This document shows, one piece after another, positions 7,032 through 14,809 of a stretch of 17,283 nt of DNA (position 1 is the first letter of the stretch; the number at the start of each line of letters is the position of its first letter). This stretch comes from Wenzhouxiangella sp. (GTDB lineage: Bacteria; Pseudomonadota; Gammaproteobacteria; Xanthomonadales; Wenzhouxiangellaceae). The notes under the pieces were generated by a model that was given only the letters and a program-made list of their open reading frames with translations, was not told the DNA's origin and did no database searches. The position numbers and the translations under genes are program-made. The stretch covers positions 1 to 17,283 of the forward strand of contig SLJA01000189.1 in the NCBI GenBank assembly GCA_007135355.1, written 5' to 3'.

Positions 7032-7706
7032 TCAGTCAGGACGAGCTCCGAACAGATCGGTGCCGATGCGAACCATCGTGCTGCCCGCGGCAATGGCCGC
7101 CTCGAGATCGCCCGACATGCCGGCCGACAGGGTGTCCATGCCGGCATACCTGTCCGCCAGACGGTCATGCAGCGCTTTCAATTCAGCAAAAACCTTTTTC
7201 TGCTCGTCGGGATCGCTACGCGGCGCCGGGATGGCCATCAGCCCACGCAAACGCAAGTTCGGCGCCTCTTCCACCGCTGCCGCCAGCGCCTCAAGCTGAT
7301 CGGGAAGACAGCCGGCCTTTTGCGGCTCGGCGTCCAGATTCACCTGCAGCAACACGTTGAGTGGCGCACTGCCCGTCGGTCTTTGCGCGTTCAGTCGCCG
7401 GATAATCTTGACCCGATCCACGGTCTGAACCCAGTCGAAACGCTCTGCCAGGTGGCGGGTCTTGTTGGACTGGATCGGGCCGATGAAGTGCCATTCCAGC
7501 GCCGGATCGCTGAGAACATCCATTTTCATCAGCGCCTCATCGACGTAGTTTTCACCAAAACGGCGCTGACCGGCGGCAATAGCCGCCTTAATCCGGTCCA
7601 GGGGCTGTTTTTTGCTGACCGCGAGCAGGGTAACCGCGTCCTCCGGCCGCCCCGAGGCTTTGGCTGCTCGGGTGATCCTGTCTTTCAGACGAACAAGTTG
7701 CTCCAT
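7032..7706 (-). CDS. yggS: YggS family pyridoxal-phosphate homeostasis protein
   Basis: YggS/PROSC proteins are single-domain PLP-binding TIM barrels that buffer free PLP and affect amino-acid homeostasis; no catalytic activity is known. The 224-residue protein has the PLP lysine at Lys32 in LAVSKKQP, and the family segments FGENYVDEA, WHFIGPIQSNKTR, LLQVNL, RGLMAIPAP, LSAGMSGDLEAAI and VRIGTDLFG. It is first in the run yggS-proC-yggT-DUF4426 and diverges from pilT, the same neighbourhood as in Pseudomonas. The Shine-Dalgarno sequence is weak. Confidence 0.96.
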   Translation of the reverse strand: MEQLVRLKDRITRAAKASGRPEDAVTLLAVSKKQPLDRIKAAIAAGQRRFGENYVDEALMKMDVLSDPALEWHFIGPIQSNKTRHLAERFDWVQTVDRVKIIRRLNAQRPTGSAPLNVLLQVNLDAEPQKAGCLPDQLEALAAAVEEAPNLRLRGLMAIPAPRSDPDEQKKVFAELKALHDRLADRYAGMDTLSAGMSGDLEAAIAAGSTMVRIGTDLFGARPD

Positions 7707-7902
7707 GGCGCAATGTGCTTTTCATGGTTATTTCAGATAGTATGCGTAAAGGCGACACGCTGTTGCAGTGGCCAGGGCCATACCGGCCAGACCGGGCTTG
7801 CCGGGGTCTCGGCCTGGCGTAAGGGTGTAACGCGCGTGGCCGGCGTCAGCCGCGGGAATTTTTGCCGCGCCTGTCATGCATCAAATTTATGGAATTGTGT
7901 CG
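7707..7902. promoter_or_regulatory. Divergent intergenic region between yggS and pilT
   Basis: This 196-bp gap must carry promoters for both directions. On the minus strand TACTAT at 7742-7737 is a possible -10 for yggS, about 30 bp before its ATG, but no good -35 is evident. In the pilT leader there is a GC-rich imperfect hairpin: GGCCAGACC at 7785-7793 against GGTCTCGGCC at 7805-7814. An alternative pairing is GCCAGG at 7771-7776 with CCTGGC at 7813-7818. Closer to pilT, TTGCCG at 7862-7867 might be a -35 box with an AT-rich stretch near 7882-7890, but the match is poor. Confidence 0.3.
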
Positions 7903-8940
7903 ATGGATATCACTGAATTACTCGCGTTCACCGTTAAAAGCAAGGCTTCGGATCTGCACATCTCGGCCGGTCTGCCGCCGATGATTCGGGTCGATGGAGA
8001 TATCCATCGAATCAACACGCCGCCCATCGAAAACAAGGAAATGGCCGAGTTGATCTACTCGACCATGAATGACCATCAGCGGCGTGACTACGAGGCCAAC
8101 CTGGAAGTCGACTTTTCCTATTCCGTCCCGGGCCTGGCGCGATTTCGCGTCAACGCCTATCACCAGCATCGCGGCATGGGTGCTGCGTTTCGGGTCATCC
8201 CCAATGACATCTGGACGCTGGAAGACATCAATGCGCCCACCGTGTTTCGGGACATCATCGAAGTGCCGCGCGGTCTGATCCTGGTGACCGGGCCCACCGG
8301 CTCCGGCAAGTCAACCACGCTGGCGGCGATGATCGACCACCTGAACAAGACCGTTGCGGGTCATGTCCTGACCATTGAAGACCCGATCGAATTCGTGCAT
8401 ACGCCGCAGCGCTGCCTGATCAACCAGCGCGAGGTCAAGCGAGATACCCACGGATTCAATCAGGCGCTGCGTTCGGCGCTGCGCGAAGACCCCGACATTA
8501 TCCTGGTCGGCGAGTTGCGCGACATCGAAACGGTGCGCCTGGCGCTGACCGCGGCGGAAACCGGTCACGTCGTGTTCGCCACCCTGCATACCTCATCGGC
8601 TCCGAAGACCATCGACCGAATTATCGATGTCTTCCCGGGTGATGAAAAACCGATCGTGCGCTCGATGTTGTCGGAATCGCTGCGGGCGGTGATTTCGCAG
8701 ACCCTGCTCAAGCGCGTCGGCGGCGGGCGCATTGGCGCCCATGAAATCATGGTTGCCACGCCCGCCATCCGCAACCTGATCAGAGAGGACAAGGTGGCCC
8801 AGATGTACTCGGCCATCCAGACTGGACAGAACGTCGGCATGACCACGTTGGATCAATGCCTGATCGATCTGGTACGAAGGGGTGTCGTGGCCAAGCAAGA
8901 GGCCGTTCGCAAGGCTCAGAACAAGCAAGCTTTAGCCTGA
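7903..8940 (+). CDS. pilT: Type IV pilus retraction ATPase PilT
   Basis: PilT is the hexameric cytosolic ATPase that powers type IV pilus retraction for twitching motility and DNA uptake. The 345-residue protein has the family length. It has the N-terminal SDLHIS motif (residues 16-21), Walker A GPTGSGKST (130-138), the Asp box TIEDPIEFVH, Walker B DIILVGELRD (198-207), the His box ETGHVVFATLHT (219-230), and the PilT-specific C-terminal AIRNLIRE (288-295) required for retraction. The start at 7903 (MDITELL) is preferred over 7876 because it matches known PilT N-termini and has GGA upstream. It is followed by pilU after 21 bp. Confidence 0.97.
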   Translation: MDITELLAFTVKSKASDLHISAGLPPMIRVDGDIHRINTPPIENKEMAELIYSTMNDHQRRDYEANLEVDFSYSVPGLARFRVNAYHQHRGMGAAFRVIPNDIWTLEDINAPTVFRDIIEVPRGLILVTGPTGSGKSTTLAAMIDHLNKTVAGHVLTIEDPIEFVHTPQRCLINQREVKRDTHGFNQALRSALREDPDIILVGELRDIETVRLALTAAETGHVVFATLHTSSAPKTIDRIIDVFPGDEKPIVRSMLSESLRAVISQTLLKRVGGGRIGAHEIMVATPAIRNLIREDKVAQMYSAIQTGQNVGMTTLDQCLIDLVRRGVVAKQEAVRKAQNKQALA

Positions 8941-8961
8941 GAAATCATCCTGGAGTATTGA

Positions 8962-10089
8962 ATGAACGACGTCAGGGAGTGGCTGCGCCAGCTGCACCAA
9001 GCCAAGGGTTCTGATTTGTTCGTCACCGTCGGCGCGCCGCCGTGCTTGAAGGTGCACGGCAAGATCGTGCCGATGGGCCGGCAGGCGATGAGCCATGATG
9101 AAGTGGCCAGCATCATCCACGGCATCATGCGCGAAGACCAGCGTGACGAATTTAGAACCACCCGGGAGTGTCAGTTCGCCATTTCCTTGGAAGGCACCGC
9201 TCGCTTCCGGGTCAGCGCCTTCTACCAGCGCAACAGCGTTGGTATGGTGTGCCGGCGCATCGAGACCCATATTCCGACTTTCGAAGAACTCGATTTGCCC
9301 GCATCCCTGTCCGAACTGGCGACAGCCAAGCGTGGCATGGTGTTTTTGTGCGGCGCCACCGGAACCGGCAAAAGCACCACCCTGGCGGCCATGATCGGGC
9401 ACCGCAACAACGCCGGCCCCGGCCACATCATCAGCGTCGAAGATCCGATTGAGTACGTCCACAAGCACCGCAAATGCCTGATCACCCAGCGCGAGGTGGG
9501 GATCGACACGGTGTCTTTTGAAATGGCGCTGCGCAATACGCTACGTCAGGCGCCCGATGTCATCATGATCGGCGAGGTGCGGACACGGGAGTCCATGGAG
9601 CACGCCATTACCTTCGCCGAAACCGGTCATCTCTGTTTGACCACCCTGCACGCCAACAACGCCAACCAGGCGCTGGACCGCATTCTTCACTTTTTCCCGG
9701 AAGACCGTCACAGCCAGGTTCTGCTCGATTTATCTTTCAATCTCAAAGCCATCATTGCCCAGCAGTTGATTCCCTCGGTCAAGGGTGATCGGCGCCATGT
9801 CGCTCTTGAGATTCTCGTCAACTCGCCGCTGGTACAGGAAAAGATCCGTAAAGGCAAGATTGAAGAGCTCAAGACGATCATGAAAGATTCCAGGCAGCAC
9901 GGCATGGTGACTTTCGATCAAAGCCTGTTCAGCATGTATCAAAAGGGTCTGATTTCTTACGAAGACGCCATACGTCATGCCGATTCAGCCAACGATCTTA
10001 GGCTGACGGTCAAGCTCAGCCAAGGAGCCAGCGCCGATCAATTGAGCGAGCGTTTCAAAAATCTGGATCTGGTCGATAATCGACCCTGA
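8962..10089 (+). CDS. pilU: PilT-like accessory retraction ATPase PilU
   Basis: PilU is a PilT paralogue that assists retraction and normally depends on PilT. The 375-residue protein has SDLFVTVGAPP near the N-terminus, Walker A GATGTGKST (131-139), the Asp box SVEDPIEYVH, Walker B DVIMIGEVRTRE (199-210) and the His box ETGHLCLTTLH (220-230). It lacks the AIRNLIRE motif of PilT (the matching region reads LVQEKIRKGK), has a longer C-terminal tail, and sits directly downstream of pilT. All three support PilU rather than a second PilT. GGAG six bases before the ATG supports the start. Confidence 0.95.
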   Translation: MNDVREWLRQLHQAKGSDLFVTVGAPPCLKVHGKIVPMGRQAMSHDEVASIIHGIMREDQRDEFRTTRECQFAISLEGTARFRVSAFYQRNSVGMVCRRIETHIPTFEELDLPASLSELATAKRGMVFLCGATGTGKSTTLAAMIGHRNNAGPGHIISVEDPIEYVHKHRKCLITQREVGIDTVSFEMALRNTLRQAPDVIMIGEVRTRESMEHAITFAETGHLCLTTLHANNANQALDRILHFFPEDRHSQVLLDLSFNLKAIIAQQLIPSVKGDRRHVALEILVNSPLVQEKIRKGKIEELKTIMKDSRQHGMVTFDQSLFSMYQKGLISYEDAIRHADSANDLRLTVKLSQGASADQLSERFKNLDLVDNRP

Positions 10090-10124
10090 AAACTGTCTGA
10101 GCACACTGACCTGGGGTTGACCTT

Positions 10125-10805
10125 ATGCGCATTCTTATCATCGAAGACAACCGCGATATCGCCGCCAACCTGGGCGATTTCTTGAGCGACCGCGGCCACG
10201 AAGTGGACTATGCCTACGACGGCGTTACCGGTCTGCACCTGGCTATCGTCAATGAATTCGACGCCATTGTGCTGGATTTGGCCCTGCCCGGCATGGACGG
10301 CATCGATGTCTGTCGAAAGCTGCGCGAGGAAGTGCGTAAAAGCACCCCGGTGCTGATGCTGACCGCGCGCGACCAGCTTGAAGACAAACTGGCGGGCTTT
10401 GACTCCGGCGCAGACGATTATCTGGTCAAACCCTTCGAGCTGCGCGAGGTCGAGGCGCGCCTGGAAGTCCTCGGACGACGTGGGCAGCGCATCAAACCGC
10501 GCGAACTGCAGGTTGGCGATCTTGAATACAACCTTGAGACCTACACGGTGCGCCGCGCCGGCAAAAAGATTGACCTCAACCCCATCGGCCTGAAGCTGCT
10601 GGAAAAACTGATGAGCGCATCGCCCGCGGTGGTCACGCGGCGCGAGCTGGAGAACCACGTGTGGGGTGAAGAGCTGCCGGACAGCGACAGTCTGCGCGTG
10701 CATATCCATACCTTGCGCTCGCTGATCGACAAGCCCTTTGGTTCACAGTTGATCCAAACCCGTCACGGCATTGGCTACTGCCTTGTCCCACCTGATGAAG
10801 TTTAG
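10125..10805 (+). CDS. OmpR/PhoB-type response regulator
   Basis: This 226-residue two-domain transcription factor has a receiver domain (residues 1-115) with the acidic pair Glu7-Asp8, phospho-acceptor Asp51 in VLDLALPG, switch Thr80 in MLTARD and Lys102 in YLVKPF. A winged-helix DNA-binding domain (about 128-222) contains RRELENHVWG, SLRVHIHTLRSLIDKPFG and the wing TRHGIGYCL. It is probably phosphorylated by the kinase encoded immediately downstream, with which it overlaps by 11 bp. It lies 35 bp after pilU with no obvious promoter between, so it may be partly co-transcribed with pilTU. Its target genes are unknown. Confidence 0.93.
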   Translation: MRILIIEDNRDIAANLGDFLSDRGHEVDYAYDGVTGLHLAIVNEFDAIVLDLALPGMDGIDVCRKLREEVRKSTPVLMLTARDQLEDKLAGFDSGADDYLVKPFELREVEARLEVLGRRGQRIKPRELQVGDLEYNLETYTVRRAGKKIDLNPIGLKLLEKLMSASPAVVTRRELENHVWGEELPDSDSLRVHIHTLRSLIDKPFGSQLIQTRHGIGYCLVPPDEV

Positions 10806-12129
10806 GCGCCGACTCAGAAGTCGGCTGATTCTCTCATTTCTGGTTTTCGGCACGCTGCTCAGCGTGCTGTTTGCAAGTGCGGCGCTGTTCTTGCAGAGCT
10901 GGCTGGAAGATGCCCTGATCGCCAACACACTGGCCAGCGAAGTCGATCAGTATGTCGCTGATCTGCGCCGCGATCCGACCCTGGTTGAGCCGTTCTACAC
11001 ACGCATTCAAGGCTATGTCACCCGGCCCGGTCGGGCCGAAATCGTCCCGCCGGCGTTTCGCGATCTACCCACGGGCGTGCACGACGTACGAGCCGATGGG
11101 GCCTACTTCAAGGTCGCCGTGCGCAAGGACGACGATTTCTGGGTCTTTCTGACCTATGACATCTCGGAAAACCGCGAGCTGCTGCGCCGGCTGATCTGGG
11201 CGCTGGTCGCGGTCGTGGTGGCCTTCTCGCTGCTGTCGCTAGGGCTGGGCATCTGGTCGTCGGGGCGGGTGCTGGCGCCGGTCACCGAGCTGGCACGGCG
11301 GCTGGAAACCATGGATGAAACCACCGCGCCGACGCCGTTGAAAGCGCATTTTCCCGACGACGAGGTCGGGCAGCTGGCCGCGGCCCTGGACGACTATGCC
11401 GCTCGTCTGCATGAACTGGTCGAGCGCGACCAGGCCTTCAACGCGGATGTGTCGCATGAACTGCGCACGCCGCTGGCCGTGATTTCCGGCGCGACTGAAC
11501 TGATGCTGGCGCAGCCTGACCTTCCGGATCGGCAGCGCGAGCGCCTGCTCCGGATCGCGCGCGCCGCGCGTCAGTCAACCGATATCACGACCGCGCTGCT
11601 GTACCTGGTGCGCGCGCGCCGCGAGCCGGGCGACGGGCCCGGCGCTCAGGAGGTGGGGTGCATTGCCGAGCAGGTCATGGACAATTATCGGCCGCTGGTC
11701 GGCGATCGGGAACTGGATTTGAGTTTAGAGGTCAGGCAGTCCTTGAGTGTGATTGCTCCCGAGGCGGTGATCGCGGTTACTCTTGGCAACCTGATTGGCA
11801 ACGCGGTGCGTTACACCACCGAAGGCGAAGTACGAGTCGAGGTGGACCGCGGCGAGGTGCGAATTCTCGACACCGGCCCGGGCATCGCCGAAGAGGAACT
11901 GCCGCGCGTCTTTGACCGTCATTTCCGGGGCCGCCAGACCGCCGGCACCAAGGGCTCCGGGCTGGGCTTGTCAATCGTCAAACGTTTGTGTGACCTCTAC
12001 GGCTGGGAAATTGACTTTCTGAATCGCCAGCCGCGCGGCCTGATCGTCATCCTGCGCTTTTTCCCAGATCGTGAGGCCGTGCCCCGACGCTCGGTTTCAG
12101 CGAACCCGGCAGCCGTTGAGGTAAGCTAA
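10795..12129 (+). CDS. Membrane sensor histidine kinase
   Basis: This 444-residue kinase has a first transmembrane helix at about residues 11-33 and a periplasmic sensor of about 100 residues with no motif I recognise. A second helix follows at about 133-155, then a HAMP linker (about 156-208). The HisKA helix carries the phospho-accepting His221 in ADVSHELRTPLAVI. The ATPase domain has the N box NLIGNAVRY (Asn336), the G1 box DTGPGI (359-364) and the G2 box GSGLGLSIVKRL (387-398). The ATG at 10795 is chosen over 10771: MKFRRRLRSR gives a normal positively charged start before the first helix. It partners the overlapping upstream regulator. The signal is unknown. Confidence 0.93.
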   Translation: MKFRRRLRSRLILSFLVFGTLLSVLFASAALFLQSWLEDALIANTLASEVDQYVADLRRDPTLVEPFYTRIQGYVTRPGRAEIVPPAFRDLPTGVHDVRADGAYFKVAVRKDDDFWVFLTYDISENRELLRRLIWALVAVVVAFSLLSLGLGIWSSGRVLAPVTELARRLETMDETTAPTPLKAHFPDDEVGQLAAALDDYAARLHELVERDQAFNADVSHELRTPLAVISGATELMLAQPDLPDRQRERLLRIARAARQSTDITTALLYLVRARREPGDGPGAQEVGCIAEQVMDNYRPLVGDRELDLSLEVRQSLSVIAPEAVIAVTLGNLIGNAVRYTTEGEVRVEVDRGEVRILDTGPGIAEEELPRVFDRHFRGRQTAGTKGSGLGLSIVKRLCDLYGWEIDFLNRQPRGLIVILRFFPDREAVPRRSVSANPAAVEVS

Positions 12130-12133
12130 GACA

Positions 12134-12481
12134 ATGGCGATTGTGAAATGCCCGGCTTGCGGGAAACGAATTTCGTCTTTGGCCAAGGCCTGCCGGCACT
12201 GCGGCGCCCAACTTGGCAAGATGGACACCGCGCAACAGCATCAACTGGCCAGACAACGCTGGCGGCGCCAGGTAGATCAAGCGGCCAATGCCACCTACCT
12301 TGCCTTGGCGATGCTGGTCGCGGGTACGATTTGGTGGTGGGGCGCGCCGCCCCAGGGCTGGTTCTTTCCGCCGCCGGTGGCAACCCTCATTCTGATGCCT
12401 TTCGGATTGGCGCTGTACGTGGTCGGTCGAGTCCGTCTGGGCTGGCTGCGGCTGGCGCGTAATCGCCCGCCGCCTGAATAA
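12134..12481 (+). CDS. Small zinc-ribbon membrane protein
   Basis: The N-terminus of this 115-residue protein is a compact zinc ribbon with two CxxC pairs: Cys6 and Cys9 in KCPACGKRI, and Cys20 and Cys23 in CRHCGAQ. A basic linker follows, then two hydrophobic helices (about residues 54-69 and 82-100) and a basic tail. It is probably an inner-membrane protein with the ribbon in the cytosol. It starts 4 bp after the kinase stop, so it is likely co-expressed with the two-component system. No specific function is recognised. Confidence 0.75.
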   Translation: MAIVKCPACGKRISSLAKACRHCGAQLGKMDTAQQHQLARQRWRRQVDQAANATYLALAMLVAGTIWWWGAPPQGWFFPPPVATLILMPFGLALYVVGRVRLGWLRLARNRPPPE

Positions 12482-12493
12482 ATCCGCGTCCGA

Positions 12494-13018
12494 CTACTGC
12501 ACGCGTCTGACGCGCACGCGGGTGTTATAGCCCGCCACTTGCAGGTGCCAGGCGCCAAACATTCCGGGCCGGATTCTCACTTCGGGGTTTTCCAGGGTCG
12601 GTATCGCAAACACGCCGGCCTCGGCCTGCTCCCAAACCATGCCATTGTCCAGCTCGAACACCGCATCGCCACGCCAGCCGCTGAAGCTTCCGCGCAGGCG
12701 CGCATTGATTTCGCTGCGCTCGCCGTCGGAAAAGCCGCGGCGATCACCGGCAGGCGCTGCAGCCGCGGCCGGGTCATCGGTCCGCGCTGCCGGACGATCT
12801 CCCATCCAGTCCGGCACCTCACCTTCGGCCAGGGAACGAATCTGGATCCAGCGATTGAGGTAGGCCAATTCCTCTTCGGTGAGCTTGTGCAGACCAGCAT
12901 CACGAAACTCGCGGCCGGTCATGCGCTCCTCCAGAGTGGAGAAGTTTTGGGCCGCTGCATCCTGCAGGATCAACGCCATGGCGGCGGCCAGCACCAAAAG
13001 ACTTACTTTCGATTTCAT
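12494..13018 (-). CDS. Small secreted protein of unknown function
   Basis: This 174-residue protein has a clear signal peptide, MKSKVSLLVLAAAMALILQ, probably cleaved at AAAQ-NFST (residue 24). A short conserved-looking helical segment follows, FRDAGLHKLTEEELAYLNRW (38-57), then an alanine-rich low-complexity linker (79-92). The C-terminal part looks beta-rich: GSFSGWRGDAVFELDNGMVWEQAE, ending in a run of Arg and Val. I recall similar uncharacterised proteins in Xanthomonadales but cannot name a family. An upstream TTG start at 13060 is rejected because it would bury the signal peptide. It follows the barrel-like gene by 48 bp on the same strand. Confidence 0.7.
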   Translation of the reverse strand: MKSKVSLLVLAAAMALILQDAAAQNFSTLEERMTGREFRDAGLHKLTEEELAYLNRWIQIRSLAEGEVPDWMGDRPAARTDDPAAAAAPAGDRRGFSDGERSEINARLRGSFSGWRGDAVFELDNGMVWEQAEAGVFAIPTLENPEVRIRPGMFGAWHLQVAGYNTRVRVRRVQ

Positions 13019-13066
13019 GTCGAACTCAGATCGGTTGGGGGATGAAACGGTTTTCGACAACCGCCA

Positions 13067-14086
13067 TTACAAATCGTGCTTGTAGCGAACGTAGGGAATG
13101 CGCCCGAAGATGTGCTCCAGGGGATCCTCAACGCCGGCCTCCAAAGCACCGTCTTCGCCCGCGCGCGGCGCTGCATCCAGCACGTTACTCACACCAATAC
13201 TGATCGAGGCATTCCGCACCGCGCGCCACGAAAACTCCAGATCGAACGAGTTGAAAGGTGCCTGGGTGTATTGTCCACCGCCCAGATACAGGGGCACGTC
13301 GCGCGCGGTGGCCAAAAGATCGCCGCTGAAACTGCCGCGCCGCCATCCGACTGCCAGCTGCGCGCTGTTGGCATAGCGCTCGAATTCACCGGCATGCAAG
13401 ATACCCAGCGGATCACCGGCTCGGCCCATGCCAAGATCCAGCAGACTCATGCTCTGCCGATAGCGCGCCAGCTGCAGGCCGACGAGAAAATCGCCAATCC
13501 GCTCGTGGGCAATCCCGAAACTGACGTTGAAATCCAGCCCTTCACTTGGACGAGCCGTCAGCGGCAACACGCCCATCTCAAGGTTCGGTTCGCGCAGTGC
13601 ATTCCAGGAGGGCCCGGCCAAGCGTGGCTCAGGCTGCAGGCTGAAAGCACCCACCCCCACGCTCAGCCCCGGCGCTGCCGTCCATTCACCACGAACCTGC
13701 ACCAGGTTGACTGCGTGCTCGGGCACTGGCTGATCAACAAATCGGCAATCTTCGGCCAGGTAGGAGTCGATGGTCGGGGTAAGTCGGTTGCACTGGATGT
13801 GCGCCAGGCTGGCGGTATTCAATTGCCAGGCCTCCAGCGACCACGAGAAGGGCCCGCCGTCGCCCGCCGCTGGACCGGCGGCCCCATGCAGCGGCATGGA
13901 CATGGTCAGGCGCGGGCGCAAACCGGGAAGCCCAAGGTTGTCGCGCTCCGAACCCAGCTGGGCGGGCCAGACCGCGGTTCGAAGCTCCGGCCAAACCATC
14001 AGTTCCTCGTCAACCCGTTGCGCGGACACGACCGAGCTGGCCAGCAAGGCCATGCCCAAGATCGCGCTGTAGAGCAACTGTTTCAT
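13067..14086 (-). CDS. Outer-membrane beta-barrel-like protein resembling a TonB-receptor C-terminus
   Basis: This 339-residue protein has a signal peptide, MKQLLYSAILGMALLASSVVSA. It continues with alternating hydrophobic-polar strands typical of an outer-membrane barrel. The last 60 residues resemble the end of TonB-dependent receptors: FDLEFSWRAVRN, then SISIGVSNVLDAAPR, an acidic loop, and GRIPYVRYKHDL. No plug domain or TonB box is present, and it is far shorter than a full receptor (600 or more residues). The last residue is Leu rather than the usual Phe. Cys99 and Cys114 might form a loop disulfide. It may be a reduced receptor or a separate small barrel family; I cannot assign a substrate. 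Confidence 0.65.
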   Translation of the reverse strand: MKQLLYSAILGMALLASSVVSAQRVDEELMVWPELRTAVWPAQLGSERDNLGLPGLRPRLTMSMPLHGAAGPAAGDGGPFSWSLEAWQLNTASLAHIQCNRLTPTIDSYLAEDCRFVDQPVPEHAVNLVQVRGEWTAAPGLSVGVGAFSLQPEPRLAGPSWNALREPNLEMGVLPLTARPSEGLDFNVSFGIAHERIGDFLVGLQLARYRQSMSLLDLGMGRAGDPLGILHAGEFERYANSAQLAVGWRRGSFSGDLLATARDVPLYLGGGQYTQAPFNSFDLEFSWRAVRNASISIGVSNVLDAAPRAGEDGALEAGVEDPLEHIFGRIPYVRYKHDL

Positions 14087-14172
14087 CGGAATCGCGGATC
14101 TCCCTGCCGCAGCTTTACGCCTGCTTAATGGACAGCAAACATTTGTGGCTAGTTCCAGTGTAGCAAAGAGCC

Positions 14173-14192
14173 TTTTGACTGCCTAGTCAAAA
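14173..14192. promoter_or_regulatory. Perfect 8-bp palindrome between divergent barrel and usp genes
   Basis: TTTTGACT at 14173-14180 and AGTCAAAA at 14185-14192 form a perfect inverted repeat with a 4-bp spacer, in the 244-bp gap between the minus-strand barrel gene and the plus-strand usp gene. Both arms contain TTGACT, close to a -35 consensus, in each direction. It could be an operator for a dimeric regulator or a divergent promoter core. It does not fit an FNR/Anr box, since TTGA and TCAA are separated by 8 bp, not 6. Confidence 0.4.
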
Positions 14193-14260
14193 ATTGCTCG
14201 TAAATAGCCGATATTCCCATTTTTCCTCGATTGCCGTGGGCTTGACCCGTTGAGCTCGAT

Positions 14261-14287
14261 TTGCAAATTTGATCCGGCTTGTATACG
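14261..14287 (+). promoter_or_regulatory. Possible sigma-70-like promoter for the usp gene
   Basis: TTGCAA at 14261-14266 and TATACG at 14282-14287 are separated by 15 bp; using TTTGCA one base earlier gives 16 bp. Both hexamers match 4 of 6 consensus bases, and the -10 lies about 43 bp before the usp ATG. It is the best candidate in this gap but only moderate. Confidence 0.35.
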
Positions 14288-14330
14288 TTGCAGGCTTCTG
14301 GGCAGCCACGCGCCAGACAATGAGGGCAAC

Positions 14331-14765
14331 ATGAGCGAAAAATATCTGGTCGGTCTGGACGGTAGCGAGTGCGGAGAACGCGCCGTGGCCGCAGCCTTGC
14401 ACCAGGCACAAGTCAGTCAGGGCAGCGTCGTGCTGAGCTACGTCATCCCCTGGTCGCCGTTCACCTTCTCCACCGCCGAGGAAAACGCGCTGCGCCACAA
14501 GCGCCGGGAGGAGGAACTGGCGCGCGCGGCCGAGCTGCTGCTGATTCCGGAACAACAGCGGTTTGAAGCCGTCGGGATTAGCTGCGAGATCGTGGCCCGT
14601 CACGGTCACCCGGCCAAGACGCTGGTGCAGCTGGCGCGCGAGTATGAGGTCAGCATGATTGTCGTCGGCGTGATCGGCGATACCCCATTGAAATCGCGCT
14701 TCCTCGGGGGCACGGCCAGCACCCTGATCCAGATTGCCACTTGCCCCGTCCTGGTCGTCCCCTGA
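14331..14765 (+). CDS. UspA-type universal stress protein
   Basis: This single-domain, 144-residue cytosolic protein has the Usp fold: LVGLDGSECGERAVAAAL at the N-terminus with the early Asp of the nucleotide pocket, and at the C-terminus VVGVIGDTPLKSRFLGGTAS followed by CPVLVVP. The glycine motif approximates the G-x2-G-x9-G-S/T ATP-binding pattern (G-VI-G-DTPLKSRFL-G-G-T, one extra glycine), so nucleotide binding is plausible. The ATG at 14331 has GAGG six bases upstream and is preferred over an in-frame start at 14250. It is 62 bp upstream of the symporter gene, with a strong hairpin between. Confidence 0.9.
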   Translation: MSEKYLVGLDGSECGERAVAAALHQAQVSQGSVVLSYVIPWSPFTFSTAEENALRHKRREEELARAAELLLIPEQQRFEAVGISCEIVARHGHPAKTLVQLAREYEVSMIVVGVIGDTPLKSRFLGGTASTLIQIATCPVLVVP

Positions 14766-14776
14766 TCACCTGGAAC

Positions 14777-14809
14777 CCGATCGACCAGCGCTAACGCGTT
14801 GGCGATCGG
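14777..14809 (+). other. Hairpin between usp and the symporter gene
   Basis: CCGATCG (14777-14783) pairs with CGATCGG (14803-14809), and after a single bulged A, CCAGCG (14785-14790) pairs with CGTTGG (14797-14802) with one G-T wobble, leaving a 6-nt loop. The 13-bp stem is not followed by a T-tract, so it is not a canonical terminator. It is flanked by direct repeats ACCTGGAA at 14768-14775 and 14814-14821; the second carries the GGAA that may serve as the symporter's ribosome-binding site. Possible roles are partial termination, mRNA processing or control of translation. Confidence 0.55.

Noticed and set aside
3512..7706. A pyridoxal-phosphate gene cluster (pdxH with yggS)
   Set aside because: The two genes are on opposite strands in separate operons about 3 kb apart. 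Each has a conventional neighbourhood, so the proximity is probably incidental.
12502..12514. Hairpin CGCGT-CTG-ACGCG as a terminator between the zinc-ribbon gene and the converging secreted-protein gene
   Set aside because: The stem is only 5 bp, lies inside the coding end of the minus-strand gene, and has no T-tract. Arg/Val-rich codons explain the sequence.
13076..14128. Plus-strand open frame of 350 codons
   Set aside because: It is antisense to the exported barrel gene, which has a clear signal peptide and strand pattern. The plus-strand product has no recognisable domain and the composition of a GC-rich shadow frame.
14177..14190. FNR/Anr-type box upstream of the usp gene
   Set aside because: TTGA and TCAA are separated by 8 bp instead of the 6 required for TTGAT-N4-ATCAA.
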